This document shows positions 63,211 through 64,000 of a stretch of DNA of 64,000 bases, in pieces. Each line of letters starts with the position of its first letter. The stretch's first letter is position 1. The notes under the pieces are model-generated. The model was given only the letters and a program-made list of their open reading frames with translations, was not told the origin of the DNA and ran no database searches. Made by a program: the position numbers and the translations under genes. Location of the stretch: contig RAZE01000010.1 in assembly GCA_003611955.1 (NCBI GenBank), forward strand, positions 1-64,000, in the 5' to 3' direction. Origin of the DNA: a bacterium 1XD8-76 (lineage in GTDB: Bacteria > Bacillota > Clostridia > Lachnospirales > Lachnospiraceae).

Positions 63211-64000
63211 CTATTGCTGCCCTGTTTCATTTTTTTTCATAAACAGCAACCCGAAGGAACCGGAGCCGCAGTTGCAGGCGACAGCGGAAGAGACTTTCTG
63301 CAGGTAAACCCGCTCGAAGGGACAATACTGTTTTACAAGAGACTGGACAAACCGCAGTTTTTCATCGTCCATCCCAGCGTAGGTGATAAAGAGAACACGT
63401 CGGTCTATATTTCGTGCGCCGACAAACATTTTTCGCACATAATGCCTGGCGACATGCGCGAAACTGCCTATCGCCAGACCGCTCACGGTCATTTTGCTCT
63501 GGTGCAGACCAATGATGGGATGCAGCAGCAACGCGTCGCAGAGGCCCTGCATCCGCCTGGAGATTTTTCCTGCTTTGTACATCATGTAGGTGCTGTCGAT
63601 GATCGAGGTGGTGGAAACATATCGCCTTAAGGTTTTCACAGCCTGGATGATCTCCGCCTTTGAAGCGTGCTTTTCAGCCATGGAGGCAGCGTGGAGGACA
63701 ACGAGCCCAAGCCCGCAGGAGAGGTGCCCGGAATCCAGCACCGTCACATTCTCGAAAGACTTCGCCGCTTCGAGGGCATTGAGATATCCCTGGCTGGCAT
63801 GCTTTGCCATGGTGATATGGATGACATTCTGGGCTTCGGTCAGTTTTTCGGCAAAGAATCTCTCGTAATCTTCCACGTCCGGCGGCAGGGAGAAACCTTC
63901 CTTTCCGCTGGCCACATGGGAGAGCAGATCATCAGCCGTTATCTCGAGCCCATCGAGAAAACGTCCCTGTTCCGTGCAGATGTAGTAGGGGCATACGGAG
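63211..64000 (-). CDS. DegV-family fatty acid-binding protein (5' end beyond the window)
   Basis: The frame runs from the stop at 63211 through the right edge; the first codons visible read SVCPYYICTEQGRFLDG, so the true start lies outside and the GTG at 63915 is internal. The DegV pattern is clear: VIHITMAKHASQGYLNALEA, VTVLDSGHLSCGLGLVVLHAA and LHPIIGLHQSKMTVSGLAIG. DegV/FakB proteins hold a fatty acid for phosphorylation by FakA. The ending differs in having KVSSAVACNCGSGSFGLLFM, the usual end-strand with extra cysteines. Confidence 0.88.
   Translation of the reverse strand, partial: SVCPYYICTEQGRFLDGLEITADDLLSHVASGKEGFSLPPDVEDYERFFAEKLTEAQNVIHITMAKHASQGYLNALEAAKSFENVTVLDSGHLSCGLGLVVLHAASMAEKHASKAEIIQAVKTLRRYVSTTSIIDSTYMMYKAGKISRRMQGLCDALLLHPIIGLHQSKMTVSGLAIGSFAHVARHYVRKMFVGARNIDRRVLFITYAGMDDEKLRFVQSLVKQYCPFERVYLQKVSSAVACNCGSGSFGLLFMKKNETGQQ

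Overview
The window looks like a chromosome segment of a Gram-positive anaerobe of class Clostridia, most likely family Lachnospiraceae (inference). The signs are roughly 50% GC in the core, strong AGGAGG ribosome sites, LL-diaminopimelate aminotransferase (DapL), AddAB, a DUF4250 gene, a DUF6106-like gene, Agr-type quorum-sensing genes, Rpn/PD-(D/E)XK genes and IMP cyclohydrolase PurO beside a free-standing AICAR transformylase. No tRNA, rRNA, CRISPR array or intact IS element was seen.

1-4.4 kb is accessory and partly decayed: a frameshifted remnant of a conjugative-element gene, a bidirectional terminator, an AT-rich EVE-HNH modification-dependent restriction candidate, a flavin reductase fragment, small enzymes, and a broken VapBC-like pair running into hslO. 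4.4-20.7 kb is core: hslO, nadE, a membrane GLUG/LysM protein, then glnA with a promoter and leader terminator, an ANTAR regulator, dapF, dapL, gatC-(GNAT)-gatA-gatB, an SGNH hydrolase and maf.

21.0-31.7 kb is the most unusual part. A GntR/UTRA regulator carries an ADP-ribosylglycohydrolase (ARH) domain whose metal-binding aspartates are replaced. It is followed by an operon with an intact ARH enzyme, a PfkB kinase, an LsrB/RhaS-like sugar ABC importer (ATPase, two permeases, binding lipoprotein), two tandem ureidoglycolate-lyase-fold proteins and a second intact ARH enzyme. I infer uptake of an N-glycosidic compound, cleavage by ARH hydrolases and sugar phosphorylation, sensed by the dead-enzyme domain of the regulator. 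The substrate is unknown.

31.8-37.7 kb is purine and translation: a DUF6106-like membrane protein, guaB, a possible four-way-junction RNA between guaB and purO, purO, a lone AICAR transformylase and glnS. 37.8-41.7 kb holds a hybrid sensor kinase followed at once by a solute-binding lipoprotein without permeases.

41.7-50.9 kb is a graveyard built by duplication: two copies of an agrC-like kinase (one frameshifted, with a 194-bp identical tract), a truncated LytTR regulator, agrB with no visible agrD, two near-identical Rpn cassettes with about 200 bp of shared upstream DNA, scraps of neighbouring genes, a broken ABC-permease-like gene and a multiply frameshifted DUF1266 lipoprotein. 51-64 kb returns to core: tetR, an acidic membrane-anchored protein, addB-addA, clpB with an overlapping DUF4250 gene, a membrane-anchored polysaccharide deacetylase and a degV gene running off the right edge.
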